This document shows positions 17,196 through 27,123 of a stretch of DNA of 64,000 nt, one piece after another; position 1 is the stretch's first letter; each line of letters opens with the position of its first letter. The position numbers were made by a program, and so were the translations under genes. The stretch is from Chroococcidiopsis sp. TS-821 (GTDB lineage Bacteria; Cyanobacteriota; Cyanobacteriia; Cyanobacteriales; Chroococcidiopsidaceae): NCBI RefSeq assembly GCF_002939305.1, contig NZ_MVDI01000006.1, forward strand, positions 1 through 64,000. The letters are read 5' to 3'. The notes under the pieces are model-generated. The model was not told where the DNA came from, made no database searches, and saw only the letters and a program-made list of their open reading frames with translations.

Positions 17196-17807
17196 CTAGC
17201 GTCGTTTGGTTGAACCTGAAGTCCGGTATTGGTGGCTTTGTGCGGTTAATAAAGCTAAAGCAGCCGCACGAGCTTGCCCTGCCGCATCTGAACGCTTTTC
17301 CATTAAGGCAAGCACAATTGCCCCTTCAATCAACAGCAATAGTTGACGGGCTAAAGATTCTGCGTTTTTTATTGCTGCCGCTTGTGTCAGTCTGAGGATG
17401 TATTGGTAAAGTGCTTGCTTGTGTTCCAGGGCCACTTGATAACCCGGATGATCTGAATTCACAAGTTCAACTGTTGCATTGATGAATGCACACCCTCGAA
17501 AATTGGGCTGCTCAAACCAGTCTTTCAACGCATCAAACATAGCGAGTAGGCGTTCAAACGGAGTCTTCCCGTACTGTTCAACCGTTGCTTCAAACCAACG
17601 TCGCCAGTTCTCATCCCGCCGCCGCAGAAACTCTGCGACTAATTAATCTTTGGAGTGGAAGTGATTATAAAGCGACATTTTGGCAACACCCGAATGAGCC
17701 ACGATCTCATCGACCCCAACGTGCTGAATGCCCTTCTGATAGAACAATTTCAAGGCAGCATCTAGAATGCGATCGCGAGCAGATTTTTTAGGAGAAGTTG
17801 ATTTCAT
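17196..17807 (-). pseudogene. TetR-family regulator with an in-frame stop
   Basis: Read through, the gene encodes about 203 residues of a TetR repressor. The N-terminal helix-turn-helix is KSARDRILDAALKLF, then GVDEIVAHSGVAKMSLYNHF. At codon 55 (17643-17645) a TAA interrupts the conserved HFHSKD-x-LVAEF stretch, and the same frame continues without further damage to the C-terminus. One G-to-T or C-to-T change at that codon (GAA or CAA to TAA) would explain it. Internal restart at Met codon 90 would give only the ligand-binding part. It is adjacent to the flavoprotein/Dsb cluster, the likely former target. Confidence 0.88.
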
Positions 17808-17967
17808 GAACGTTTTTATGTAGACCTGTCTGTCTATTTAGGGTGACTCTAATCTCTGGAAATTTATCAATGCCAACTATGGGTTTGACTCAACTCTAGT
17901 GTTCTACTTAGTTCGACTGTGCGTGATGCTCCTTCACTGCTCGATGGCTTGCTCTATGAAACCAATA

Positions 17968-19146
17968 TCAGACTTGTCCCATAGCCGTCGTAGTCCCACT
18001 AAAGCGCTTTGTGCCATGCATAAACTGGGAACGTTCGCCGAGATCCTGACCAGTTTTCCACAAATGCATTCCCAATCTAAGCTGATCGGGTTCCCAAGCA
18101 TTTAGCGCCTCAGGAACCTGATGGTTCTGTTCTAGGAGAGCGTCGGCAAGGGCGATCGCATTAGCCGATGCTTTCGAGGTGCTGGCAGCCGTATGAGGAC
18201 GAGAAATGAAGGCAGCATCCCCAACCAGGGCGACTCGTCCAAAGCTCATTTGCGGTACTCCTAAGTCTAAAATTGCCTGCACAAAGGGTTCTTTTGTAGC
18301 AGCAACTAGCTTTTGAAAGGGGGGAGCCAGTACCGCATCCGCATAAGATCTCATCTCTCGCTCAACAGTGGGAGCTAAAAACCCTGGAGGAACTGAATAA
18401 TCTCGCCGTCTTCCCTCTTTGTCAGTCAGAATTTGGGGCAGTTCTGTCGTTTCGTCATAGTTGACATACCAAACCCAGTTAAAGCGACGTTCTCCGGGCA
18501 CAAGCGATTCATTCTCACCGGGAACCAGGTATTGCAGAATGTGGGAATTGGGAAATTGGAAGAAGATGAATCGTTCTGTAAAGAGAGCGGCTGTCGCTGG
18601 ATCAAGATCTGCTTCATCCACTAATCCTCGATAACCGACGTATCCTGCATAGTGATAATGATAAGTGGGCAAAAGCAGTTGACGCACCGTTGAACCAGGA
18701 CCATCTGCACCCACCAGCAATGCAGCAGTGACAGAGGTTCTATCTGTAAATATTGCAGTAACCTCTTCATTGGTTTGCTGAATATCTGTTAGTCGCTTTC
18801 CAGTATGGTAGTGTTCGACTGGAAAATGCCGCCGCATGGAGCCATAGAGCATATTCCAGGATGTTAAAGTTTGACGCATGGGCATTGCTAGTTTAATGCT
18901 GCCATCGCGGTTGAGGTAATAGCGTTCCTGTGCAATGACACCCAATGAATCAACTGGAATCCCTGCCCGTTGAAACGCTTCAATGACATCGGGTTGCAGG
19001 ACAATGCCACCACCGCGACTATCAAGAGCATGGGGCGATCGCTCATAGACATCGACCTGCCACCCGATCGATCGCAACATGATTCCAGTGAATAAACCAC
19101 CCAATGATCCACCAATGACAATGGCATATTTTTCTTTAGAGTTCAT
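17968..19146 (-). CDS. FAD-dependent aromatic-type monooxygenase
   Basis: 392 residues of the p-hydroxybenzoate-hydroxylase-like class. IVIGGSLGGLFTGIML (residues 9-24) binds the ADP part of FAD. LLVGADGPGSTVR is the mid-protein GD motif, and VALVGDAAF is the second FAD motif. Closest resemblance is to hydroxylases acting on hydroxypyridine or small aromatic substrates, but the substrate cannot be read. It is last in a run of same-strand genes (DsbA-like, FrnE-like, flavin reductase-like). The gene before it starts 97 bp upstream. Confidence 0.85.
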   Translation of the reverse strand: MNSKEKYAIVIGGSLGGLFTGIMLRSIGWQVDVYERSPHALDSRGGGIVLQPDVIEAFQRAGIPVDSLGVIAQERYYLNRDGSIKLAMPMRQTLTSWNMLYGSMRRHFPVEHYHTGKRLTDIQQTNEEVTAIFTDRTSVTAALLVGADGPGSTVRQLLLPTYHYHYAGYVGYRGLVDEADLDPATAALFTERFIFFQFPNSHILQYLVPGENESLVPGERRFNWVWYVNYDETTELPQILTDKEGRRRDYSVPPGFLAPTVEREMRSYADAVLAPPFQKLVAATKEPFVQAILDLGVPQMSFGRVALVGDAAFISRPHTAASTSKASANAIALADALLEQNHQVPEALNAWEPDQLRLGMHLWKTGQDLGERSQFMHGTKRFSGTTTAMGQV

Positions 19147-19242
19147 TGTTCAACTCCAATTCGCTTTCTAGTTCAAACATTGGATAGCATTTGATTCCTG
19201 GAGAAATCATAAGAGACATCATTTTCTAAATAGCCAATAAAT

Positions 19243-20538
19243 TCAAGCTTCGGCTAGAAACTTGTGGACAAATGTAACTGCCATTGCCCCTTCTCCGACT
19301 GCTGAAGCAACTCGCTTGGTCGATCCATGCCGCACGTCACCCGCAGCAAACGATCCCGGAACACTGGTTTCAAGAAAATAAGGATCGCGATCAATTGACC
19401 AGCAAGCGGGCAACTGACCATTCTTAAGCAAATCCGATCCGGTAATCAGATAACCTGCCTCATCTCTCACAATGTTGGTATCTTTTGCCCACTCTGTGTT
19501 CGGCACACCACCAATACAGATAAAAAGATATTGAGTATCAATAGTTCGCACCAAATTTTCGCTACAGTCCGTAATTTCAACTTGCTGTAGGCTGCCCTCA
19601 CCATCTAGCCTCGTAACTTGAGCATTAAAAAGCACCTCAACATTGGCGGCATTCAGGATGCGATCGATCAAATATTTTGACAATGTAGATGCCAGAGTGC
19701 TGCCTCGAACAATCATCGTCACCTGCTTGGCATACTGTGAGAAATGCATGACGGCTTGACCTGCTGAATTACCGCCACCAACCACGAGAACCTGCTGATT
19801 CCGGCACATGGACGCTTCACTCACACCCGCGCCATAAAATAGCCCCCGGTTCAGAAAACGATCTTCGTTGGGCAAATTTAATCGTCGATACTCTACACCT
19901 GTCGCACAAATGTTGGTACGGGCAATCATTTTGCTGCCGTCTGCCATATCGACATAAATGCGATTGTTTCTAAATTCTGCCTTAATTCCTTCACGCAATA
20001 GCAAGAGTTCAACACCGAATTTAACCGCCTGCTGACGCGCTCGTTCCGCTAGTTCTGCACCCCGAATTCCTTCAGGAAACCCCATATAATTTTCAATCAG
20101 TGAACTGGTTCCAGCTTGCCCTCCAACGGCTTGTCGCTCAATCAGGACAGTCCGCAGCCCCTCAGAAGCTGCATAAACGGCTGCACTCAGCCCCGCCGGA
20201 CCTGCTCCATAGATCGAAAGATCGTATTCTTTGAATTTAGGCTGGGCTACCCACCCCAACCTTTGAGCAATGTCACGAATGGTTGGTGCAAACAGTCGAG
20301 TACCATCTGGAAATTCAACGACTGGTAAACGCAGATCGTTCAGGGCAGCAAATCCCAATTCTCGATGGCAGTCCTCGTCGCTTGTAAGTTCAACCCAATC
20401 AAATTCAACCACACTTCGATTGAGAAAATCGCGGATCTCGTAAGCTTCTGCTAGATTGGGTTGACCATACAGCCGCACTTGGTTTTGAGGTTTGTTTTGG
20501 TGTTCCGCTGAATCTAGGTAATCTAATTTAGTCATCAT
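19243..20538 (-). CDS. Thioredoxin-reductase-like flavoprotein lacking CxxC
   Basis: 431 residues. An N-terminal glutaredoxin-like fold (about 20-95, VRLYGQPN to LPVVEFPDG, no active Cys pair) is fused to a two-domain FAD/NADPH core: YGAGPAGLSAAVYAASEG and VGGQAGTSSLIENYMGFPEG for FAD, VLVVGGGNSAGQA for NADPH. In true thioredoxin reductases GVSxCATC lies between these; here the stretch reads GVSEASMCRN, with one Cys and no redox pair. It therefore cannot run the usual dithiol relay and may pass electrons to another acceptor. It ends five bases before the FrnE-like gene's stop region begins, in an apparent operon. Confidence 0.88.
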   Translation of the reverse strand: MMTKLDYLDSAEHQNKPQNQVRLYGQPNLAEAYEIRDFLNRSVVEFDWVELTSDEDCHRELGFAALNDLRLPVVEFPDGTRLFAPTIRDIAQRLGWVAQPKFKEYDLSIYGAGPAGLSAAVYAASEGLRTVLIERQAVGGQAGTSSLIENYMGFPEGIRGAELAERARQQAVKFGVELLLLREGIKAEFRNNRIYVDMADGSKMIARTNICATGVEYRRLNLPNEDRFLNRGLFYGAGVSEASMCRNQQVLVVGGGNSAGQAVMHFSQYAKQVTMIVRGSTLASTLSKYLIDRILNAANVEVLFNAQVTRLDGEGSLQQVEITDCSENLVRTIDTQYLFICIGGVPNTEWAKDTNIVRDEAGYLITGSDLLKNGQLPACWSIDRDPYFLETSVPGSFAAGDVRHGSTKRVASAVGEGAMAVTFVHKFLAEA

Positions 20539-20543
20539 CGGAC

Positions 20544-21206
20544 TTAAACCTTCTCTAATTCTGTTGCAGCACGCAGGGCAGCGAGAAAAATCTCGGTAGG
20601 CTGCCCCCCCACTAACACTTCCTTGCCAATGCAGATGGTGGGAACACTCCGAATTCCTTGAGCGATCGCTTGACGTTTCAATGCTTCAATTTCTTGAATC
20701 CCTGCTTGTGAAAGAAGAAATGTTTTGACGTGCGCTGAATCTAAACCAATTTCAGCAGCGAGATTTACCAGCGTACCAACATCACCAATATCCTGACCTT
20801 CTGTGAAATAGGCTCTCAGAATCCGTTCTGCCATCTCCGTTGCTTTGCCCGCATTACCTGCGAACCAAGTTAATCGGTGGGCTTTGAGGGTATTGGGAGT
20901 AACTTTCATCAAGTCGTAGCGAAATTCAATACCGTTGGCTTGCCCTGCCTGTACCGTTTTGGCATCCAGTTGTTGTGAATATTCCCAACTGCCAAATTTA
21001 TTGGTGCGGTAAGTTTTGCGATCCATCCCCGCTTCTGGCATATCTGGGTTTAGCTCAAACGGATACCAGATGCGCTGAATCTCAACTGAATTACCCAGTT
21101 GTGCGTTAGCGGAGCTTAACGAAGTTATTGCTTTCTGTAAGTTGGTGTCTGCAACTAAACACCAGGGACAAATAAAATCTGAAGTCATTTCGATCGTTAA
21201 GGTCAT
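20544..21206 (-). CDS. DsbA-family oxidoreductase, FrnE type
   Basis: A 220-residue thioredoxin-fold protein with the FrnE/HCCA-isomerase helical insertion. TSDFICPWCLVA gives the CPWC active site near residues 14-17, and RSVPTICIG is the cis-Pro loop. There is no signal peptide, so it should act in the cytoplasm, as FrnE proteins linked to oxidative stress do. Only five bases separate it from the flavoprotein gene downstream. Confidence 0.9.
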   Translation of the reverse strand: MTLTIEMTSDFICPWCLVADTNLQKAITSLSSANAQLGNSVEIQRIWYPFELNPDMPEAGMDRKTYRTNKFGSWEYSQQLDAKTVQAGQANGIEFRYDLMKVTPNTLKAHRLTWFAGNAGKATEMAERILRAYFTEGQDIGDVGTLVNLAAEIGLDSAHVKTFLLSQAGIQEIEALKRQAIAQGIRSVPTICIGKEVLVGGQPTEIFLAALRAATELEKV

Positions 21207-21230
21207 GGCTTTCCATTTGCTCCAAAATGT

Positions 21231-21794
21231 TTATCCTTGCAAGAATACTTTTGAAATTTCTGATTTTAAAGTTTCTGGGTTCCATTCACCATTTAGTCGA
21301 ATCCCATTAATAAAGAAAGTCGGTGTACGACTGACTCCACTTTGTATTCCACTCGCTATGTCTTCATGCACTCGCTCTAAATGAACATCTCGTCTCATTT
21401 GATGTAGAAAATGATTAACATCCAATCCTATTGTCAAAGCATACTTTACTAAATTGCCGTTATTCAAAGCATGTTGATGAGTCAATAAATAGTCATGCAT
21501 TTGCCAAAATTTACCTTGGGCGGCGGCGGCTTCAGCCGCTTCAGATGCGTGTTGAGCTTCCGGGTAAAGATTGACTTGTGGAAAATGGCGAAATACAATC
21601 CGTAGCTGTTCTCCTAGCTGCTGCTGAAGTTGTTGAATTACGGTTTGAGCCGCTGCACAATTTGGACAGGCATAACTGCCATATTCCACTAAGGTTATCA
21701 CTGCGGTCTCTGCTCCCTGGATGTGGTCACGCTGTCCTACTGGAATTGCCAGTTGATTAGAATCATTTGCTGAATTCACGGCTACTCTACCCAA
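21231..21794 (-). CDS. DsbA-like thiol-disulfide oxidoreductase
   Basis: 187 residues. YGSYACPNCAAAQTV holds the CPNC active site (about 41-44), and SRTPTFFINGIRL is the cis-Pro region. The class is DsbA/DsbG-like, similar to domains found fused to NhaA antiporters. No export signal is visible. First gene of the redox cluster running leftward to 17968; the 200 bp before it hold the likely promoter, without a clear regulator site. Confidence 0.88.
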   Translation of the reverse strand: MGRVAVNSANDSNQLAIPVGQRDHIQGAETAVITLVEYGSYACPNCAAAQTVIQQLQQQLGEQLRIVFRHFPQVNLYPEAQHASEAAEAAAAQGKFWQMHDYLLTHQHALNNGNLVKYALTIGLDVNHFLHQMRRDVHLERVHEDIASGIQSGVSRTPTFFINGIRLNGEWNPETLKSEISKVFLQG

Positions 21795-21995
21795 CCCATC
21801 GCTGAGTCTGCAACACCTTTCCTTACAAGCAAAATTGGCACATCTAACTCTGCTCCTGCTGTCAAGCTACCGTAAAACCTATGTTTTAGGCACGATGCAA
21901 ACATCCAGTCTTTGACCTAGACGAAACGCTAGGTGTTTAATCAATTACAGCAAATCCCAAAAATCTAGTCTTGCTTAGACAAATGAATCTGCTTG

Positions 21996-22628
21996 TTATA
22001 GCTTGATGATTCCGCGTTTTAGGGCTGTTACGACAGCATGAGTGCGATCGCTCACTCCCAACTTACTCATCAAATTAGACACATGAAATCGCACAGTACT
22101 CTCCGAAATGCCAATGGCTTCACCGATCTCGCGATTATTTTTACCGTCCGTCATGAGCGTTAAAACCTGACGTTCGCGATCGCTCAACTCTGACATACTG
22201 AGGCGAGAAGCCAGTTTAGAAGTGAGTGAATTGGGAATATGCTGCGCTCCAGTACAAACGGCACGAATCACTTCAACTAACTCATGACAGGGGGTATCTT
22301 TGAGCAGATAGGCTTTGGCTCCAGCCCGAAATCCCTGGTAAATGTCCTCATCCCCATCGTAGACCGTGAGCATAATAAAACAGGCGTTGGGAAACTCAGC
22401 CCGGACGGTCGCAACGACCTCAGCCCCGCCCATTTCCGGCATCCGCAAGTCTACAATTGCCACATCAGGCTGATGCAAACGAAATTGCTCGACGGCTTCT
22501 AGCCCATCACCCGCCTGAGCAACGACGGTCATACCTGGCTGCTTGTTAAGAATTGCCGCTAGCCCGTCGCGGACTACGGGGTGATCGTCAGCAATTAAGA
22601 TCCGAAGGGGTTGAGGCTCAGGGTTCAT
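21996..22628 (-). CDS. NarL/FixJ-type response regulator
   Basis: 210 residues. Receiver domain: IADDHPVVRDG, then VDLRMPEMGG with the phospho-acceptor Asp, and the Lys of YLLKDTP. The C-terminal LuxR-type helix-turn-helix is LSDRERQVLTLM to ISESTVRFHVSNLMSKLGV. Partner of the histidine kinase gene upstream, 107 bp away in the same direction. The target promoters are not evident. Confidence 0.95.
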   Translation of the reverse strand: MNPEPQPLRILIADDHPVVRDGLAAILNKQPGMTVVAQAGDGLEAVEQFRLHQPDVAIVDLRMPEMGGAEVVATVRAEFPNACFIMLTVYDGDEDIYQGFRAGAKAYLLKDTPCHELVEVIRAVCTGAQHIPNSLTSKLASRLSMSELSDRERQVLTLMTDGKNNREIGEAIGISESTVRFHVSNLMSKLGVSDRTHAVVTALKRGIIKL

Positions 22629-22734
22629 AATTGAAGGCAGAACGGGATTTAGCAGGGCTTTGTCTTACATTCTGGTTAAAATTTTATGCTCTGACATTTT
22701 TATTAATCAACCGAAATATTACTTTGCTGTCGCT

Positions 22735-25713
22735 TTAGCTTGGATGGGTAGGGGCTGTGATATGAACTTCAGTTCCTGTACCGATTTGGCTATTGATCTG
22801 CAATTGAGCATTCAGTAGGTCTGCCCGTTGCTGCATTCCCTTTAAGCCAAAGCCGTTGGTCGGCTGCTCTAGGTCAAACCCACACCCATCATCTTGAATA
22901 CACAGCGATACTTTCTGTGTAGCATACGAGAGATTAATCTGAATCGTAGATGGGTCAGCATGACGAAGCGCGTTGTTTAGAGACTCTTGAACCATGCGAA
23001 ATAGGTGCATTCCCACTTCTGGATTTAGCGGATAAGGAGTCCCTTCAACGTTAACTGAGATAGGGACATCAGTATTGCACCTCATCTGCTCAATCAGTTG
23101 ATGGAGAGAGGATAATAAATCGCTGTAAGCCGCGTCTTCTTGCAGCAGCAGCGATACTGAACGGCGGGCTTCTGCCAATCCTTCTCGCGTGAGATTGCTG
23201 GCTCGTTTTAGGTGAACAATGACTTGTTCTGGGTCATCGATCAGGTTAAGAGTGGCTGCTTGCAGTTGCATGAGGATTCCGGCAAAGCTTTGAGCCAGCG
23301 TATCGTGAATTTCACGCGCCATGCGATTACGATCTTCAAGGATCGCCGCTTGTTTTGCCTCTTCTGCCAACCGTGTCAATTGAATTGCCAGCGTTACTTG
23401 TTGAGCTAGGGCATAGGTGAGTTCAATTTGTTGCTCAGTGAAGTGGCGATCGCTTGGAAGAAAGACGATCAGTGCCCCGATCGTTCTGTCACCCAGAATC
23501 AACGGCATATTGAGAAAACGGTTCACCCCACGCGATTGATACCAGGCTCCTGCATCTAACCCATACTCATGAGCAATTCGGCTATGAACTTCACTGCTGG
23601 CAATATCTTCAGTAATGAAGTACCTCCGGCGATGATGCGGACTGTCTTGCTGAATCATCTCCGGCGGAACCGGATAGCCAAACAAGCCAACATGACCCGA
23701 TTGCTCTTCCGGCTTGAGGATCTTTTCTTGCCAGTAGGTCAGTCCAACGTAAGCAATGTTATCAGGTTTTGGATGATACCAGTATTCAGTGAGCGTTGCA
23801 TCTAGTTGCTCTGCAATCACTTTAAGCACATGTCCTAAAAAGCGATTGAGGTCAGTCTCTGTTGCTAAGGCATCAACGGTTTGCTTGAGTGCATCATTCG
23901 CTTTTGCCAGTTCTGCGACGCGATCTTGCTCCGCTTGCAGGAGGGCCTGTTGTGCCAACCGCAGTTCGGTAATATCGAGTTGTGATGCCCAACCGCCGAT
24001 CGCACAGCCATCTTTAATGATTGTGGTGATGTTGTTGAGGAAATAGCGTGGGTTGCCGTAACGATCGATTTCTTCTGTTTCAGCGTTACGAAGTTGATAG
24101 CGACTTTCGATCAAAGCTCTCATGAAAGACTGATTTTGCTGTGATGTGGAAACATCTATATCACTCAAACGCAGTCCAACAATGGATTCAGCGTCGTCAA
24201 AGCCATACATTGCTGCATAGGTGGCATTCCCTTCAGCAACACATAAGCTGCGATAGTACAAATCAATCTGTTCTTCAATCGGCAAATGCAACGGAATTGG
24301 TGGATCATATTCAACCCGAAAAATTCCTTCGCTGCTGATTTCAAATAAGGTGCGGTAGCGTTCTTCCGATTCAGAGAGACGATCGAGCGTTTGTTGTAAT
24401 TCGGTGTTGAGGCGTTCGAGTTCTTGCGATCGGGCTTGCTCGGCTTCGAGTAAGGCTTGTTGTGTCTCTCGCAGTTCGGTGATATCAATCTGAGTACCCC
24501 AAGCATTCACCAAATAGCCATCCTGGATGGTATAAACTCCACTGTTGAGGAAGTAGCGTAGCCGTCCCTGCCGATCAATTTCCTCTGTTTCCAAGTTACG
24601 AAAGCGGTATCCACTTTCTATTGTGCCTCGAATAAAGAGCGCATTTTTCTCTGAACCTGGAGCATGTACATCGGAATTTTTCAAGCCAATTAACTCATTA
24701 GGATGGTCTACACCATACATGGCAGCAAAGGCAGGATTGGCTTTAACCACGTGAATGCTGTTATATAGCCATTCACATTGTTTCTCGATAGGTAAGGTGA
24801 CTGGACAAGGCGGGTCAATCTCCATGTAGTGGAATCCTTCGCTGCTCAACTCAAATAGAGTCCGAAACCGTTCTTCGGATTCCGAGAGGTGATCGAGCGA
24901 TTGCTGGAGTTGGATGTTGAGGCGTTCGAGTTCTTGCGATCGGGCTTGCTCGGCTTGCAACATTGCTTTTTGGGTGCGATCGCGTTGAATGGCACTGCCA
25001 ATACAATTAGCAGCAATTTTCAAGACTGCCAGTTCTGCTAGAGTACGATGCTTTGCCTCACGGCAGTCGTCCAGTCCCAATACCCCCCACCATTTGCCCT
25101 CAACAAAGATCGGTACGAGGTAAAACGCTTTGACTCCGATCGCCGCTTGCTTGCCCCGAAAAGGTTCTGGCATTTGCTCAATCTGGCAGCTAACGGGTTG
25201 CCCTTGGCAAAACAAGTCATGCCAATCTCGAATTTCCTCATAGCATCCCTGCGACGTATTCAAATCAAAAATCTGGGCGATTGTATGGGGTGAGTTCCAC
25301 TCATACAGCACCTTCCAACCAGGTAATTCTTTAGATGGAAGAGTAAAGTTCTCGATCACAGTCACGCGATCGGTTTCTAAACCTTCGCCAAGGGTTTGTA
25401 GAGCAGTCTTAACCGCCTCATCAAAGTTCTCGATCGTCAGTAGAGCGCTGGCAGCAATCGCTGTAATTTCTAACAGGCGATCGGGTTTCCACAATTCCGG
25501 ATTGGCTTTCTCTAGCGCTTGAGTCTGTTGCTGAGTTGTCTTTTGTTGTTGATTGACGATCTCGATAGAAAATTCTGTCTCCTTCTGCTGACGTAACTGC
25601 TCATTCTCTTGCCGCAGTTGAGCGATCTCTTCTTGTAATTGTTGAACTTGTTGTTCTAGCTTTGTCGAAGGAACAGATTGAGATGCCGTCGTAGGAGAAT
25701 CAGATGAGTTCAT
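22735..25713 (-). CDS. Multi-PAS/GAF sensor histidine kinase, NarX type
   Basis: About 992 residues. N-terminal coiled coil (Gln-rich, 15-80), a GAF domain (about 85-250), two PAS domains with near-duplicate sequence (ERFRTLFELSSEGFHYMEIDPP and ERYRTLFEISSEGIFRVEYDPP starts), a second GAF (about 620-780), then HisKA_3 (LEDRNRMAREIHDTLAQSF with the phospho-His) and a HATPase. No membrane helices, so it is a soluble sensor. The second ATG (25713) is better spaced from AAGGA than 25719. The duplicated PAS-linker segments (ALLEAEQARSQELERLN) show internal repetition at DNA level. Confidence 0.93.
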   Translation of the reverse strand: MNSSDSPTTASQSVPSTKLEQQVQQLQEEIAQLRQENEQLRQQKETEFSIEIVNQQQKTTQQQTQALEKANPELWKPDRLLEITAIAASALLTIENFDEAVKTALQTLGEGLETDRVTVIENFTLPSKELPGWKVLYEWNSPHTIAQIFDLNTSQGCYEEIRDWHDLFCQGQPVSCQIEQMPEPFRGKQAAIGVKAFYLVPIFVEGKWWGVLGLDDCREAKHRTLAELAVLKIAANCIGSAIQRDRTQKAMLQAEQARSQELERLNIQLQQSLDHLSESEERFRTLFELSSEGFHYMEIDPPCPVTLPIEKQCEWLYNSIHVVKANPAFAAMYGVDHPNELIGLKNSDVHAPGSEKNALFIRGTIESGYRFRNLETEEIDRQGRLRYFLNSGVYTIQDGYLVNAWGTQIDITELRETQQALLEAEQARSQELERLNTELQQTLDRLSESEERYRTLFEISSEGIFRVEYDPPIPLHLPIEEQIDLYYRSLCVAEGNATYAAMYGFDDAESIVGLRLSDIDVSTSQQNQSFMRALIESRYQLRNAETEEIDRYGNPRYFLNNITTIIKDGCAIGGWASQLDITELRLAQQALLQAEQDRVAELAKANDALKQTVDALATETDLNRFLGHVLKVIAEQLDATLTEYWYHPKPDNIAYVGLTYWQEKILKPEEQSGHVGLFGYPVPPEMIQQDSPHHRRRYFITEDIASSEVHSRIAHEYGLDAGAWYQSRGVNRFLNMPLILGDRTIGALIVFLPSDRHFTEQQIELTYALAQQVTLAIQLTRLAEEAKQAAILEDRNRMAREIHDTLAQSFAGILMQLQAATLNLIDDPEQVIVHLKRASNLTREGLAEARRSVSLLLQEDAAYSDLLSSLHQLIEQMRCNTDVPISVNVEGTPYPLNPEVGMHLFRMVQESLNNALRHADPSTIQINLSYATQKVSLCIQDDGCGFDLEQPTNGFGLKGMQQRADLLNAQLQINSQIGTGTEVHITAPTHPS

Positions 25714-25876
25714 CGGCATTTCCTTAATGGATATGGAGTAGGACGGTAAACATCTGGTTGAATAGCTGCTGTAACTGTTTACTGTCCTAGTATATTTCAG
25801 CCGATCAAAGCCGCCTGCTTCCCCTTATCTTTGTTTAAGTTTGAGCAATTACAATGTTCTTCTACTTCCCCTACTA

Positions 25877-26978
25877 CCAGAAGTATTGAATCCAGCCATA
25901 AAACAAACTTTACATTTGACCTTGCAAGACTCATACAAGGGTCTCAGGAAGCAGATCGTAGCTCCAATGCACGATCGAACCGTGACGACTCAATTCTAAT
26001 TGCAAGTAGCGAAACTTATCCAGTAGTTGACGCCCATAGAACGCTGAGATTTCGATTAACTGCAAGATTAAATACGCAATGAGTACCATGTAAATCTGTA
26101 TCGTCACCCCGTTCACGTTTTTCGTGATCAACTTGTTCAATTTCAGGTGCATCTTGAGAAACTTCCACAACACCTCAATCTGCCAGCGATATGTCGATAC
26201 GTTTCACCAATCTCTTCATTGCTCGTCTCATCCACATTCGTCGCTAGGCGAAACTCGGTTTGGCTCTCCCGATCGCAAAACCAGACGACCCGATATCGAT
26301 TGTGATCCAGTTCGGTCTTCATATTGTTCTTAATTCGCACAACAAATTGTGTTCCAGTTAAACTCAATTGGTCGAGGAACTCCCAACCTGCAAAGCCTCT
26401 ATAATGCCGATGCCGCCTTCCGGTATCATTCCTGTCACGGACTCGGCAAATTTTGCATCGCGCCCCAGCCCTAAATGAATCAGACATTCACCCGGATTAC
26501 CCTGCTCTAAGTTGATGCCATTGAGCAATTTAACTTGATGATAGCCTTGCATCCAAAACACTTTGCTGGTTAAGGTGATGACCGTTGAATCAATCGGAAA
26601 CAGCATTTATGCGATCACTGGATTGCGTCGCTTGAGTTGCTGAATTAATTCGATATAAATCCGAAAAAAGTGCTGGTCTTGCCGATTTTTGCAAGCCTTA
26701 GAAACGTGGACACATTGACTGAAATACCCGTCCGATTTAGCCGATAAAACAAGTCCCTCATGCGGGTTAAACTGCGGTCGAGTACAAAGGTCAACCAGAT
26801 TCCAAAGAATAAGCGCGAGTTCAATACAGGGTAGCCATGCGGGCGAAGTTGCTTCAGAATCGATTTGACAAGCGTTGGAAATGAGGTTACTGTCAAGCAT
26901 CATTTTTTTCGTTGGGGACAGAATACTGCATCCTGCCTCTTTTTTTTCGTTGCTTAATCTTACTTTCAACACTTCTGG
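25877..26978 (-). mobile_element. Degenerate IS4-family insertion sequence
   Basis: Ends are defined by an inverted repeat: CCAGAAGTATTGAA at 25877-25890 and CCAGAAGTGTTGAA on the minus strand at 26978-26965, one mismatch. Inside, IS4-type transposase pieces run right to left in different frames: IDSTVITLTSKVFW, then RGFAGWEFLDQL, then KFLKMHLKLNKL near the C-terminus. Several frameshifts and stops make it inactive. The right end interrupts a copZ copy; the left flank is not the rest of copZ and no target duplication is seen, so a deletion accompanied the insertion. Confidence 0.8.
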
Positions 26979-27091
26979 GTTTTAGGATCAGCTTGAACCA
27001 TAGCATTGGGGTCGATCACCTTGATAGCTTTGGTAATCGTGTCGCCACAGGCAGAACAAGCCATGTTAGGAACTGTCAGTTGAAGAGCCAT
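26966..27091 (-). pseudogene. Second copZ copy, truncated by the IS
   Basis: 41 residues: MALQLTVPNMACSACG and onward match the copper chaperone at 15388-15582 closely up to ADPKT, after which IS sequence supplies KC and a stop. The metal site is kept, but the last beta strand and helix of the HMA fold are gone. It still has its own MerR-type promoter 33 bp upstream. It shows that the copper operon start was duplicated before the IS arrived. Confidence 0.88.
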
Positions 27092-27123
27092 GAATCTAAA
27101 CCTCTAAATGTGTAACTGCTTCT

